Translations under genes and position numbers: made by a program
The notes under the pieces: model-generated
The model's database searches: none
Told to the model about the DNA's origin: nothing
What the model saw: only the letters and a program-made list of their open reading frames with translations
Shown: positions 1-8,461 of the stretch, piece by piece
Layout: every line of letters begins with the position of its first letter
Position numbering within the stretch: the stretch's first letter is position 1
Assembly: GCA_027021365.1 (NCBI GenBank)
Contig: JALUUM010000001.1
Span: 62,001-126,000, forward strand
DNA from: Spirochaetales bacterium
GTDB taxonomy: Bacteria > Spirochaetota > Spirochaetia > SZUA-6
Length of the DNA stretch: 64,000 nt
Direction: 5' to 3'

Positions 1-700
1 AACCTGCATAGGCTGCAACGAGTGCATCTTCCTCGGATATGATTCCCGATTCGAATACCAGCGTTGTTTCCCAGTCTATGTGACCTTTGAGTTGCAGTGG
101 AATGCCCCTGTCTACAGAGAAATCCTTTAGATTCCTGCTGTTTATGCCGGTGAGTGTGGGAGACATGTCTCGAATCTTATCTATGTCTTCCTTGTCGTGA
201 ACCTCTACCAGGGCTTCCATTCCAAACTCCTTTGCCCTTCGGTACATCCTTTCAAGCAGGTCTCTCGGTAAAAGTTTTGCAATAAGAAGCACGGCATCTG
301 CCCCTGCCCTGTAGGAAACCTCGATATCCTCTTCATCCAGCAGGAAATCTTTTCTAAGGACAGCCGTATCGGGCAGGCGATTCTTTACCAGTAAGAGGTC
401 ATCTAGAGAACCTGAAAAATAATTTCTCTCCGTAAGTACCGATATGTGATTCACCCCGTATCTTGCATATTCCCCTGCTATTTCCGGGGCAGAGATGTTT
501 TTGGCAATCGATCCTCTGGAAGGAGAACTTCTCTTGATCTCACAGATGATAAAATTACCACGGCTTCCTGTTCCGGAAGGGCTGGCTCCGAAGGGTATGA
601 GTGGCACACTCCGTCTTTCGGGAAGTTTGGTTCCAGGTGCATGACCCATTTTCTCTATTTCCCTTCTCCGCTTTCCTGCAATTTCTTCAAGGATACCCAT
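1..700 (-). CDS. trpC: Indole-3-glycerol phosphate synthase (partial, 3' end off window)
   Basis: Converts CdRP to indole-3-glycerol phosphate in tryptophan synthesis. The minus strand reads in one open frame from ATG at 700 to the left edge with no stop, so the C-terminus is missing. Visible family motifs are CEIKRSSPSRG (phosphate and substrate site near residue 50), LRKDFLLDEEDI, GADAVLLIAKLL, ALVEVHD and GINSRNLKDF, in the usual order for a TIM-barrel TrpC. GAGGT lies 9 nt before the ATG, which starts 7 nt after the trpGD stop, so it is co-translated with trpGD in the trp operon. The identity is not in doubt. What is unknown is the end of the gene and whether trpF, trpB and trpA follow. 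Confidence 0.95.
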   Translation of the reverse strand, partial: MGILEEIAGKRRREIEKMGHAPGTKLPERRSVPLIPFGASPSGTGSRGNFIICEIKRSSPSRGSIAKNISAPEIAGEYARYGVNHISVLTERNYFSGSLDDLLLVKNRLPDTAVLRKDFLLDEEDIEVSYRAGADAVLLIAKLLPRDLLERMYRRAKEFGMEALVEVHDKEDIDKIRDMSPTLTGINSRNLKDFSVDRGIPLQLKGHIDWETTLVFESGIISEEDALVAAYAG

Positions 701-707
701 TTTCTTT

Positions 708-2330
708 CTACCTCGACCCGGAGCCTACGGGAAGAAGCTTCTGGCTCTCCCTTATGATTTCCTTAAGCTTTGCCTCCATACTGCCATTTTCATAGGCAGC
801 CATGACTTTCCTGTAACCCTCACCTATGCTCTCTGCAACTCCGTATATATAGAGAGCGGCGCCTGCGTTAAGAAAAACGGCATTCCTTATTGCTTCGAAG
901 TGCGTCTCTCTTTTTTCGAGAATCGCTTTTGCAATCGAAGCATTCTCAGCAGGAGAACCGCCTTTCAAGTCATCGATGTGGTAACAGGGAATACCAATCT
1001 CTCCCGGTTCAAAGGTGTAGTCTCTCTTTCCCTCTTCCGTTATCTCGATGATTCTCGTAGGCCCGCATACTGAAATTTCATCCAGCCCCTCCATTCCATG
1101 AACTACCATGACCCTCTTACTGCCAAGGAGCCTGGAGGCTTCGGCAACTGTATCCATGAGCTTTTCCGAATACACACCAATCAGTTGATACTTTGCATCG
1201 GCGGGGTTTGCCAGTGGTCCTAAGAGGTTCATCACTGTTTTCATTTTGAGCTGCCGTCTTACCGGGGCTGCGAAGCGCATTGCCCCGTGGTAGATCGGCG
1301 CAAAGAGGAAGGTGAAGCCTGTCTTTTTAAGCAAGTTCGAAGCTCCGTCAGGGGTAAGTTCAATTGCCATACCGAGCGCCTTAAAGAAGTCGGCACTTCC
1401 ACTTGGCGAACTGACACCCCTGTTTCCATGTTTTGCCACTCTGGCTCCCGCTGCTACGGCGGCTATCGCAGCAAAGGAGGATATGTTGAAGGTCCCAAGT
1501 TCATCCCCTCCGGTTCCGCAGGTATCGAGAAGGGGGAAATCCACCTCTATGTTTGTCTTCTTTTTTCTGAGGATGCTTACAAAACCTGCAATTTCTTCCG
1601 GAGTTACCCCTTTCATGTTCATTGCAGTAAGGAAAGAGGCAATATGGGTGTCTGAAAGTTCTCCCTCGGTAAGGTTCTCCATGAAATCGGCTGCTTCATC
1701 GTAGCTACAATGTTTCCCGGAGATCACTTTAAGGAGGATTTTTCCTGCGTCAAATGATTCTCTCTTGTAGTTCAGGAAGTTTTTCAGTATCTTCTTGCCA
1801 AAATCGGAAGCAATCGATTCCGGATGAAACTGGATACCCTCGATCGTGTATTTTCTATGACGTACTCCCATCACCTCGCCGTCACTCGACCTGGCCGTGA
1901 CTTCCAGTTCTTCCGGAATTGTCTCTTCCTCCAGGACCAGTGAATGGTAGCGTGTAAAACGGGCTTTCTCCGGAAGGTTCCGAAACAACCCCTTTCCATC
2001 CAGTTGAATCAAATCTACCTTCCCGTGCACGATGCTCCTGGCCTGCCTTATCTTTGTACCAAAGGTAAAGCCGATTGCCTGGTGGCCGAGGCATACTCCA
2101 AGAATTGGTACTTTTCCTTTGAAATGGTGAATTGCTTCTACTGATATTCCCGCATCTTCCGGTCTGCCAGGGCCCGGGGAGATGATGATTCCATCGAGGT
2201 TCAACTTTTCCATATCGGAAATACTGACCTTGTCATTCCTAACAACTCTTATCTCCCTGTCTGTAAGTTCTGACAGGTATTGATAGAGGTTGTAGGTGAA
2301 TGAATCGTAATTGTCTATCAAAAGATACAT
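708..2330 (-). CDS. trpGD: Anthranilate synthase glutamine amidotransferase / anthranilate phosphoribosyltransferase fusion
   Basis: Bifunctional protein. The N-terminal class I glutamine amidotransferase domain (about residues 1-190) supplies ammonia to TrpE. It shows the oxyanion motif SPGPG, nucleophile Cys in GVCLGHQAIG and the His-Glu pair in FHPES. The C-terminal domain (about 200-540) transfers phosphoribosyl to anthranilate and shows DTCGTGGD and KHGNRGVSSPSGSAD, the PRPP and anthranilate sites. TrpG-TrpD fusions are known in enterobacteria and other groups. An ATG at 2336 overlaps the trpE stop (ATGA), but GGAGG is better spaced (7 nt) to the second ATG at 2330, giving MYLLIDNYDSF as the N-terminus, so that start is preferred. 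It lies between trpE and trpC in one operon. Confidence 0.96.
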   Translation of the reverse strand: MYLLIDNYDSFTYNLYQYLSELTDREIRVVRNDKVSISDMEKLNLDGIIISPGPGRPEDAGISVEAIHHFKGKVPILGVCLGHQAIGFTFGTKIRQARSIVHGKVDLIQLDGKGLFRNLPEKARFTRYHSLVLEEETIPEELEVTARSSDGEVMGVRHRKYTIEGIQFHPESIASDFGKKILKNFLNYKRESFDAGKILLKVISGKHCSYDEAADFMENLTEGELSDTHIASFLTAMNMKGVTPEEIAGFVSILRKKKTNIEVDFPLLDTCGTGGDELGTFNISSFAAIAAVAAGARVAKHGNRGVSSPSGSADFFKALGMAIELTPDGASNLLKKTGFTFLFAPIYHGAMRFAAPVRRQLKMKTVMNLLGPLANPADAKYQLIGVYSEKLMDTVAEASRLLGSKRVMVVHGMEGLDEISVCGPTRIIEITEEGKRDYTFEPGEIGIPCYHIDDLKGGSPAENASIAKAILEKRETHFEAIRNAVFLNAGAALYIYGVAESIGEGYRKVMAAYENGSMEAKLKEIIRESQKLLPVGSGSR

Positions 2331-2332
2331 TG

Positions 2333-3721
2333 TCATACCTCCAATCCTACGGCCTTTCCCAGGGCCGCCAGTTTTGAGTTTGTTTCTTCATACTCCCTTT
2401 CGGGTACCGAGTCGTATACGATACCGGCACCTGCCTGGAGAAAGAGAAGGTTACCCTTTTTCAGGGCGCTTCTTATGGTTATGCATGAGTCCATGTTACC
2501 GCCCGGTTCGAAGTAGGCAACTATCCCTGCATAAAATCCCCTCTTCTCCGGTTCCAGTGAGTCTATTATCTCCATTGCTCTTATTTTTGGAGCTCCGGAA
2601 ACGGTTCCGGCCGGGAAAGTTGCTCGTACTGCATGCATACCCGATTTGCCATCTGACAGCTTACCTTCTACCTGCGATACGATATGCATGACATGGGAAT
2701 ACCTCTCCACTACCATGCTCTCGGTAACCTCAACACTCCCCGGTTTGCAGATTCTCCCCAGATCGTTCCTGCATAGGTCGACAAGCATAAGGTGTTCTGC
2801 CCTTTCCTTTTCATCGCTAAGAAGTTCTTTTTCAAGTTTTGAATCTTCTTCCCGGTCTTTACCCCTCCTGCGGGTACCGGCAATAGGTCGCATTATTACC
2901 CTCCCGTCCCTTACCTTTACGTGAACCTCGGGAGATGCACCGAATAATTGAAAATCTCCGAAATCGAAGTAAAACATGTAAGGGGAGGGGTTGAATGAGC
3001 GCAAATTCTTGTATGCCGTTAAGGCCGAAATGCCAGTCTCAAGTGATATACGCCTAGAGAGTACACCCTGAAGCAGGTTGCCCTTTACTATTTCATCCTT
3101 TACCTTTGCAACACCGTTGGTGAAAAAATCCTTCTCCTCTGAGGGCTGTTTGTTGTAGGTATGAAATTCTTTTTCATCGGGACTCATGAAGTTGAAATTG
3201 AGGTCGTCTATTCTGGATTGTATCTCTGTAAATGCCAAATCCAGATCGATACTATGTTCTTTGTAGTTTATTCCCAGAATTATGATCCTGTCGGTATAGT
3301 GATCGAATATGAGGAATACATGTCCGAATATGAAGTAGGCCTCAGGGATGTCAATAGAATCTTTCTTTTCAAGAAATCTAACCGAATCAAACCTCTTTGC
3401 ATATTCATATGAAAGATACCCTATGCCGCCTGCAGGAAAGGGAAAATCATAATGCTCCGGCGCATGTTGTTCTGCAAAGTAGCTTAATATATCAAGAAAA
3501 TCTTTTTTTCCCATCTTCAGGGCAAAAGTCTTCCCGTCCTTCTTCATGAATACCTTTTCGCCCCTCTGGTATACGGAAAACGCCTCTCTTGCAAGCAGAA
3601 TTGAGTATCGTGATTTACCCATTTGCAGAGAAGCGGATTCCAGAAGTACCTTTGCATTCAATTTCTTTGCCAGAGAGTAGGGAGTGAATCTTTCGCCTGA
3701 AATAATTTTTATCTCTGTCAT
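2333..3721 (-). CDS. trpE: Anthranilate synthase component I
   Basis: Makes anthranilate from chorismate with ammonia from the TrpG domain. The 462-residue protein shows the chorismate-binding signature PIAGTRRRG, DLCRNDLGRI, FPAGTVSGAPKIRAMEII and GFYAGIVAYF, plus VLLES near the N-terminus, the region that forms the tryptophan feedback site in TrpE proteins. The open frame extends upstream to 3832, but that part crosses the attenuator terminator. The ATG at 3721 has a strong AAGGAGG 6-7 nt upstream and is the true start. It is the first structural gene of the trp operon, downstream of the leader peptide and terminator. The PabB alternative is unlikely given trpGD and trpC beside it. Confidence 0.96.
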   Translation of the reverse strand: MTEIKIISGERFTPYSLAKKLNAKVLLESASLQMGKSRYSILLAREAFSVYQRGEKVFMKKDGKTFALKMGKKDFLDILSYFAEQHAPEHYDFPFPAGGIGYLSYEYAKRFDSVRFLEKKDSIDIPEAYFIFGHVFLIFDHYTDRIIILGINYKEHSIDLDLAFTEIQSRIDDLNFNFMSPDEKEFHTYNKQPSEEKDFFTNGVAKVKDEIVKGNLLQGVLSRRISLETGISALTAYKNLRSFNPSPYMFYFDFGDFQLFGASPEVHVKVRDGRVIMRPIAGTRRRGKDREEDSKLEKELLSDEKERAEHLMLVDLCRNDLGRICKPGSVEVTESMVVERYSHVMHIVSQVEGKLSDGKSGMHAVRATFPAGTVSGAPKIRAMEIIDSLEPEKRGFYAGIVAYFEPGGNMDSCITIRSALKKGNLLFLQAGAGIVYDSVPEREYEETNSKLAALGKAVGLEV

Positions 3722-3778
3722 TTCGACCCTCCTTATGGTTACTGTTTTTATCCCGCCGATGGGATGCCACCGGGGCAT

Positions 3779-3818
3779 AAAAAAAGCCGCAGGATTGTAC
3801 AGATCAATCTTGCGGCTT
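3779..3818 (-). terminator. trp attenuator terminator
   Basis: Rho-independent terminator on the minus strand between the leader peptide and trpE. Arms 3805-3818 and 3784-3797 pair over 14 bp with one G-U wobble and a 7-nt loop. A run of U follows (A3779-3785 on the plus strand). The 5' arm begins with AAGCCGC, which can instead pair with the upstream TACGGCTTG (3830-3838), so the hairpin is conditional. Confidence 0.9.
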
Positions 3819-3829
3819 GTTATACAAAA

Positions 3830-3908
3830 CAAGCCGTAAGACCCGGATAAATAACCGGAACCTACGGCTTGCCCTCGAATCTATGCGGTTCCGGTTACGT
3901 ACCGGACC
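3830..3908 (-). promoter_or_regulatory. trp attenuator: nested alternative hairpins
   Basis: In the leader RNA, region 1 (3901-3908, GGUCCGGU, overlapping the end of the leader peptide just after the Trp codons) pairs with region 2 (3887-3896, AACCGGAACC) with one bulge. Region 2 also pairs perfectly over 10 bp with region 4 (3853-3862, GGUUCCGGUU). Region 3 (3863-3871, CAAGCCGUA) pairs perfectly over 9 bp with region 5 (3830-3838, UACGGCUUG), and region 5 can also pair with the 5' arm of the terminator. Inferred logic: a ribosome stalled on the Trp codons covers region 1, 2 pairs with 4, 3 is trapped in the loop, 5 is free and opens the terminator. With ample Trp, 1:2 and 3:5 form and the terminator folds. 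Confidence 0.8.
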
Positions 3909-3954
3909 ACCAGTTGAGGCTGTTTGAATATGTATTTATCAAATTCAGATTCAT
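3895..3954 (-). CDS. trpL: trp operon leader peptide
   Basis: A 19-codon frame on the minus strand reads MNLNLINTYSNSLNWWSGT and stops at 3895. Residues 15 and 16 are tandem Trp codons (3907-3912), immediately before the first hairpin arm of the attenuator, which is the classic arrangement for ribosome-mediated trp attenuation. No Shine-Dalgarno sequence is visible, and the best -10 element (3965-3970) would put the transcript start only a few nt before the ATG, so the peptide may be translated from an almost leaderless RNA. The peptide itself probably has no other function. Confidence 0.85.
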   Translation of the reverse strand: MNLNLINTYSNSLNWWSGT

Positions 3955-3964
3955 ATTGTTTGGA

Positions 3965-3993
3965 AACATATAATCAATCAAAAAAACTGTCAA
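3965..3993 (-). promoter_or_regulatory. trp operon promoter
   Basis: On the minus strand TTGACA (3988-3993) is followed after 17 bp by TATGTT (3965-3970). TATATG at 3967-3972 is an alternative -10 with 15 bp spacing. It lies just upstream of the leader peptide and just downstream of the SIS-domain gene end at 4030. Confidence 0.75.
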
Positions 3994-4029
3994 GTATTTT
4001 AAAGAAAAATTCTTGAAGATTTTTCTCCT

Positions 4030-4788
4030 CTATCCCAGATGCTTTACCCGTGGTATATACTTCTCTTCAAGCTTTTTGTTGGCTTCATCTCCTCCCGGGA
4101 GATTGGCACTCATCCATAAGGGAGGTGTAATACCCATTGATACCAATTCCTTTACCGTTGCAATTACCAGCAGGTTGATTGCAAAGGTGTTGCAGAATGT
4201 AGATGTGGGACCGGTTTTCTGGGGACATCCTTCTATCCCAATTATCGCATCACCGTAGGGGAGGTGATTGTCAATAAAAATATCCGCTTCCTCATAGAGG
4301 TTCTTTCCCGATGGATGTCTTGAAGGATGATCCTTTGGTAGTTTTTCAGCAAAGGATTTTGATGTAATGGCTATGGAAGTCATTTTCCGCCTTTTCGCCT
4401 CTATTACGCTGTCTATACACATCGCATTGATACCATAGGCATTTGCTATTATTATTACTTCTCCAGGTTGCCTTCCTATTCTATATGCATCGAAGACCTT
4501 GGAAGCATATCCGGGTGTTCGTTCTATGTAGTTGGAGCGTTTGGCACCATGTATCAGGTTGGTTCCGGGGTCTAGAATAGCATTTATTGGTGCGAGGCCT
4601 CCCGCACGCCAGAGGACTTCTTCCGCTGCCATATTGGAATGTCCACCGGGGCCAATTACATGAATAAGTTTGTCTTCCGCTATGGCACGTGCCATCACCT
4701 TCGCTCCCTTTTCAATGGATTCCATTTCAGTCAATATTTTATTAAAAACCTCTACTATTGTGTTTTTGTATATTTCAGCTTCTCTCAT
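4030..4788 (-). CDS. SIS-domain protein, UPF0309-like sugar isomerase family
   Basis: 252-residue cytoplasmic protein with a single SIS (phosphosugar-binding) fold. The N-terminal helix precedes IHVIGPGGHSNMAAEE, then GEVIIIANAYGINAM and MTSIAITSKSFAEKLP, the two loops that hold phosphosugars in SIS proteins. Length and motif order fit the UPF0309/SIS_2 family, whose substrate is not established. Start ATG has AGGAGG 8 nt upstream and lies inside the end of dctQ (14-nt overlap), so it is translationally coupled to the TRAP transporter. Context suggests it acts on the phosphorylated form of the imported compound, perhaps an amino sugar or sugar acid derivative. That substrate is inference. Confidence 0.8.
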   Translation of the reverse strand: MREAEIYKNTIVEVFNKILTEMESIEKGAKVMARAIAEDKLIHVIGPGGHSNMAAEEVLWRAGGLAPINAILDPGTNLIHGAKRSNYIERTPGYASKVFDAYRIGRQPGEVIIIANAYGINAMCIDSVIEAKRRKMTSIAITSKSFAEKLPKDHPSRHPSGKNLYEEADIFIDNHLPYGDAIIGIEGCPQKTGPTSTFCNTFAINLLVIATVKELVSMGITPPLWMSANLPGGDEANKKLEEKYIPRVKHLG

Positions 4789-5269
4789 AATTTTCTCCTC
4801 CTTTACGATATTGTATTAATTCGTCCGTAACTCTGTGGATAGAGATGACTAGCATGATAAAACTACAAATGGGTACCGCCGCATAGGCATATCCTGTTGG
4901 GAAATCCCAGGTTGCAAAGGGTATACGCATCCTCGTTTTTGTTATCTCAATACCCTTGATAATCAATATCATCATGAGAACCATCTGAAAGAGGTCTATT
5001 ATGAACCTTAGCATTTTCTTTCGCTTATCACGCATTTTTGAAACGAAGAAATCCATAACCAGGTGGCCTTTCTTTCCGTACATGTATGTTGTACCTGTGA
5101 AAACTGTCCATATAAAGAGAAGTCTCGTGAAATCCGGTATCCATAACCAGCTGTTACCAAGGAAATACCTTAAAGCAATGTTAATTATGTAAAGAAAGAA
5201 GATGGTAAGTAGCAACAATCCGGAAATTAGTTTTAAAGTATTCAGTATAGTTTCTATTACCTTTTTCAT
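4775..5269 (-). CDS. dctQ: TRAP transporter small permease (DctQ)
   Basis: 164-residue inner-membrane protein with four predicted transmembrane helices (about residues 10-32, 48-66, 87-107 and 129-150). It carries the DctQ-family features NIALRYFLGNSWLWIPDFTRLLFIWTVF split across helices 1-2 and the GKKGHLVMDFF loop. It partners the large permease DctM. It lies 18 nt after dctM and overlaps the SIS gene by 14 nt. Gene order in this operon is P-M-Q, with the small subunit after the large one; P-Q-M is more usual. Confidence 0.93.
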   Translation of the reverse strand: MKKVIETILNTLKLISGLLLLTIFFLYIINIALRYFLGNSWLWIPDFTRLLFIWTVFTGTTYMYGKKGHLVMDFFVSKMRDKRKKMLRFIIDLFQMVLMMILIIKGIEITKTRMRIPFATWDFPTGYAYAAVPICSFIMLVISIHRVTDELIQYRKGGENYERS

Positions 5270-5287
5270 GTTTACATCCTGCCTTGA

Positions 5288-6568
5288 CTACTTAAAAACT
5301 AGGTTTGGAATCACCATTACGAGATCCGGAATATAGGTACAAAGGAAAAGGACAATAAAAAGTGAAATCGTGTAGGGCCAGACACTCTTAACGAGTTCAC
5401 CGAAACTGATATCTGCGATCTTTGCCTCGAGGAATAGAAGCGCACCGATAGGGGGAGTCAATAATCCTATCATCAGGTTCAGAACAACTATCACTCCAAA
5501 ATGGGTAGGGTCGATTCCAAGTTGAAGACTTATCGGCAAAAGTACAGGGAAGAAAATCAGCATCACAGGAATGGCATCGAGTATGCAGCCCATGAAAATG
5601 AAGAATATGTTTGCAAAGAGAAGGAATTCATACTTGTTCAAATGCATACTGACTATGAGCTGACCCAGTTTAAGGCCAAGTTGTTCCGTTGCAACGATAT
5701 ATTGATATATTCCGACAACGGCGAAAATTATCATTATAGTTGCGGAAAATGTTGCAGCCTGGGAGAAGATTCGTGGAATATCTTTCAGGGTAATTGTCTT
5801 GTAAATGAAAAAGGATATGAGAAGAATATAAACATTGGCAAGTATTGAAACTTCAACAAGTGTAACAATTCCGAAAACTACTCCGAGAATTATGATAAGC
5901 GGAGCAAGGATTGCAAAGAAGGTATCACGAAATAATCTTATGATCATACCAAAGTTGAACCTTTGTTTGGTAACAGGGTAATTATGTTTTCTGCTGTTAA
6001 GAATAACCATTATTGTAAGGACAATACCCATTAAGAGGCCTGGAACAATTCCTCCGAGGAATAATTTTCCTATTGATATTCCACTTATAACTCCTATGAA
6101 AATCATTGGTATGCTTGGAGGAATAATGGGTCCAACGACCGCTGCAGCTGCATTTATCGAGGCTGAAAATGGTTTATCGTAACCTTTCTCTTTCATCACA
6201 GGCAACATTACAGAGGAGACTGCACTGGCATCTGCTACTGCAGAACCTGATATTCCGGCCATTATGACATTAACAGCTATCGCTACGTATGCCAGTCCCC
6301 CCTTGAATCTTCCCACGAAGTACTCGGCAAATAGGGCGAATTTCTTGGTGATTCCGGTTATGTTCATTAATTCACCTGCCAGCATGAAAAATGGAATGGC
6401 AACGAGAGAGGAGGAATCTATACCGGATACCATTTTCGATGCTACGATGTTAAGAGCAATATCCCCCTTTATCAGGATATAAGCAATGCCACTTATTCCC
6501 ATTGCAACCCAGATGCTGAATCCAAATGCAATGAGGAGAAACAGTATTACGAAAAGAAGTATTATCAT
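5288..6568 (-). CDS. dctM: TRAP transporter large permease (DctM)
   Basis: 426-residue, about 12-helix membrane protein of the DctM/SiaM family, the transport channel that uses the sodium or proton gradient. Family landmarks: LVAIPFFMLAGELMN, ISGSAVADASAVSSVMLPVM, AAAAVVGPIIPPSIPMI and the C-terminal LTPPIGALLFLEAKI. Start ATG at 6568 has AAGGGTGA just upstream. A stem-loop sits between it and dctP. The substrate cannot be read from the sequence. Confidence 0.95.
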   Translation of the reverse strand: MIILLFVILFLLIAFGFSIWVAMGISGIAYILIKGDIALNIVASKMVSGIDSSSLVAIPFFMLAGELMNITGITKKFALFAEYFVGRFKGGLAYVAIAVNVIMAGISGSAVADASAVSSVMLPVMKEKGYDKPFSASINAAAAVVGPIIPPSIPMIFIGVISGISIGKLFLGGIVPGLLMGIVLTIMVILNSRKHNYPVTKQRFNFGMIIRLFRDTFFAILAPLIIILGVVFGIVTLVEVSILANVYILLISFFIYKTITLKDIPRIFSQAATFSATIMIIFAVVGIYQYIVATEQLGLKLGQLIVSMHLNKYEFLLFANIFFIFMGCILDAIPVMLIFFPVLLPISLQLGIDPTHFGVIVVLNLMIGLLTPPIGALLFLEAKIADISFGELVKSVWPYTISLFIVLFLCTYIPDLVMVIPNLVFK

Positions 6569-6588
6569 GTGTCACCCTTGATCTGTTA

Positions 6589-6616
6589 AAGGGAGGAGCT
6601 TTTTACTCCCCCCTTT
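6589..6616 (-). promoter_or_regulatory. Intercistronic stem-loop between dctP and dctM
   Basis: Arms 6606-6616 and 6589-6599 (minus strand AAAGGGGGGAG / CTCCTCCCTTT, one mismatch) enclose a short loop. There is no long U-run on the minus side, so it looks like an mRNA-stabilising or partial-attenuation element that would raise binding-protein levels over permease levels. Confidence 0.6.
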
Positions 6617-6623
6617 TGTTGTG

Positions 6624-7631
6624 TTAATTTTTTACGTTTCTTACCTTTTCAAGTAATCCTTTCGGCCATTTGGTTCCCTCGAAGTCATCGAAAACATGCT
6701 GAAGCTTAGCACGTATCGAGTCATTGTCAGGAATAATAACTGTCATCTTCGTTTTCAGGAAATCGTATGCCTCTTTCAGTTCTTTCTGTGTAAGCTGGGT
6801 CTCGTAGTTGCCTGCTACTTCGGAAGCATCATAGAGTATCTTCTGATCTTCCTTTGAGAGCTTGTTCCAGACATCCGTTGCAATGTAGAAAGTCTCTATG
6901 TCTCTGATATAGTCTGTTTTCATGTAATACTTCTGCACCTCATAGAGGCTCTTGGACATTACGACAATTGCTCCGTTTTCCTGAGCATCTACTACACCCG
7001 TTTTCAATGCCATATAGAGGTCTGAAAAAGGAATCTGAACAGGTATGGCACCCAGAGCCTTCATGGCTCTCAGCACTGTAGGACTTGCTGCGGTTCTTAT
7101 CTTTAAGCCTTTAAAGTCCTCGGCCGTTCTTACCGGTCTGTCTCTTGTCGTCAAACCTCTTGGAGCAGTATCTCCGTTTATGTTGAGAATGGTGATCTTG
7201 GTTTTTTGTTCAGCTTCCTTTATAATGGGTTTGAAGAAATCTGAAAGGAGAGCCTTTCGCATGTGTTCGTAATCTCTGTAGAGGAAGGGGATTGCAGTTA
7301 TCTCGAAAGGTTCTCCTCCTTTAATCCAGGCAAAAGTGTTTATACCACCATAAACCATTTCAAGCGCACCGGTTTGCATCTGAGCGAACATCTCTTTCGG
7401 CCCACCAAGCTGGCCGTTAGGATATACCTTAATCTCTATCCGTCCATTGGAATTTTTTTCCACGAGTTCCTTGAACTTCAGAGCTGCAAGGTGAGTCGGA
7501 TGATTGGTGTTTCTGATATGGCCCAGTTTCAGTACAACCTTTTCAGCTTTTGCCTTTTCTGCTTGCCCTGTTGCAAACAGAAATGTGCAGGAAATCAGAA
7601 TTAAAGTAACAATCAGCAATGTCTTTTTCAT
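6624..7631 (-). CDS. dctP: TRAP transporter substrate-binding protein (DctP family)
   Basis: 335-residue periplasmic binding protein. The first 21 residues form a signal peptide ending LFA/TGQAEKA, a form common in spirochaetal binding proteins. LISC within it resembles a lipobox, but the hydrophobic stretch continues past the Cys, so signal peptidase I cleavage is more likely. Mature family motifs: LKLGHIRNTNHPTHLAALKF, VYPNGQLGG, LKIRTAASPTVLRAMKALGA (the conserved Arg that binds the substrate carboxylate), PFSDLYMALKTGVVDAQEN. A carboxylated ligand is therefore expected. SD AAGGAGG precedes the ATG. First transporter gene after gntR, 62 nt downstream. Confidence 0.95.
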   Translation of the reverse strand: MKKTLLIVTLILISCTFLFATGQAEKAKAEKVVLKLGHIRNTNHPTHLAALKFKELVEKNSNGRIEIKVYPNGQLGGPKEMFAQMQTGALEMVYGGINTFAWIKGGEPFEITAIPFLYRDYEHMRKALLSDFFKPIIKEAEQKTKITILNINGDTAPRGLTTRDRPVRTAEDFKGLKIRTAASPTVLRAMKALGAIPVQIPFSDLYMALKTGVVDAQENGAIVVMSKSLYEVQKYYMKTDYIRDIETFYIATDVWNKLSKEDQKILYDASEVAGNYETQLTQKELKEAYDFLKTKMTVIIPDNDSIRAKLQHVFDDFEGTKWPKGLLEKVRNVKN

Positions 7632-7693
7632 TTTTTCCTCCTTGACTTAAGATTTTTTATTTGCATATCTGCAATAGAATTAATGCTCTTCTT

Positions 7694-8428
7694 CTACTCA
7701 CCTCCTTTCTCTTCTTTTGTTTTCAACTCTAGCTGGCTTGCGACCCATGTCATTGCTTCGGAAAAGTGTTCACGCATACATCGACGAGCAAGGTCGGGGT
7801 CTCTCTTCTCTATCGATTCTATTATTCGTCTGTGCAGAGCAATGAATTCCTTTCTGTTTCTCGTTTTATACCTGTGTAGAATTGTTAGATTACGTTGTAT
7901 GGTGGAAAATATCTTTATAAGGTTTATAAGCAGTTTATTATCCCAGACTTCATATAGGGCACAATGAAAATCTGAATGAGTTTCTATGAGTTCCTTTTCG
8001 TCAAAGTTTCGTTCAACCTGTTTTTCCATTTCCTTCAGTATGTCTTTAAGCTTTTTTATATGCCTTTCCGTGTACTTGTTTAGATCCTTCGATATGAACC
8101 AGCTCTCAAGACAAACCCTCACTTCAAGAACATCGTTGAAATTCTTTATATTGGTTTCTATGTTGTAGGGTAAGTTATCCAGTATTGCCTGGAAATTGAA
8201 TTCCTTGATAAACCTGCCAATTCCCGGTTTGACCTCGATTATTCCAAGTGTTTCAAGGCTTTTAAGACCCTCTCTTATTGCTGTTCTGCTTATTCCAAGC
8301 TTTTCCGAAAGTTCTTTTTCCGTAGGGATGGGAGAACCGCTCTTTAATCCTGAATTGATAATGTAACGTTTTATCTCTTCCTGAACGAGATACTGGAGAT
8401 TTTCCGTCTTCAGGTTTTGAAAATCCAT
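7694..8428 (-). CDS. GntR-family transcriptional regulator (FadR/FCD type)
   Basis: Winged-helix DNA-binding domain at about residues 10-75 (IPTEKELSEKLGISRTAIREGLKSLETLGIIEV) followed by an all-helical FCD ligand domain with the metal/ligand residues expected in LETHSDFHCALY and RCMREHF. Start ATG at 8428 has AGAGGTGAT upstream; the frame opens further upstream to 8473 but has no ribosome site there. It heads the TRAP operon, and a palindrome overlaps its transcription start region, so autoregulation and control of the transporter are likely. The inducer is presumably the imported sugar acid or its product (inference). Confidence 0.92.
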   Translation of the reverse strand: MDFQNLKTENLQYLVQEEIKRYIINSGLKSGSPIPTEKELSEKLGISRTAIREGLKSLETLGIIEVKPGIGRFIKEFNFQAILDNLPYNIETNIKNFNDVLEVRVCLESWFISKDLNKYTERHIKKLKDILKEMEKQVERNFDEKELIETHSDFHCALYEVWDNKLLINLIKIFSTIQRNLTILHRYKTRNRKEFIALHRRIIESIEKRDPDLARRCMREHFSEAMTWVASQLELKTKEEKGGE

Positions 8429-8461
8429 TTTATCACCTCTAATTCCCGGAACGCAAATGCA

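Noticed and set aside
1287..1704. Plus-strand open frames opposite trpGD
   Set aside because: They are shadows of a well-supported gene on the minus strand, with no ribosome site and no recognisable domain.
3722..3832. Longer trpE start at 3832
   Set aside because: The extension crosses the attenuator terminator; a strong ribosome site marks 3721.
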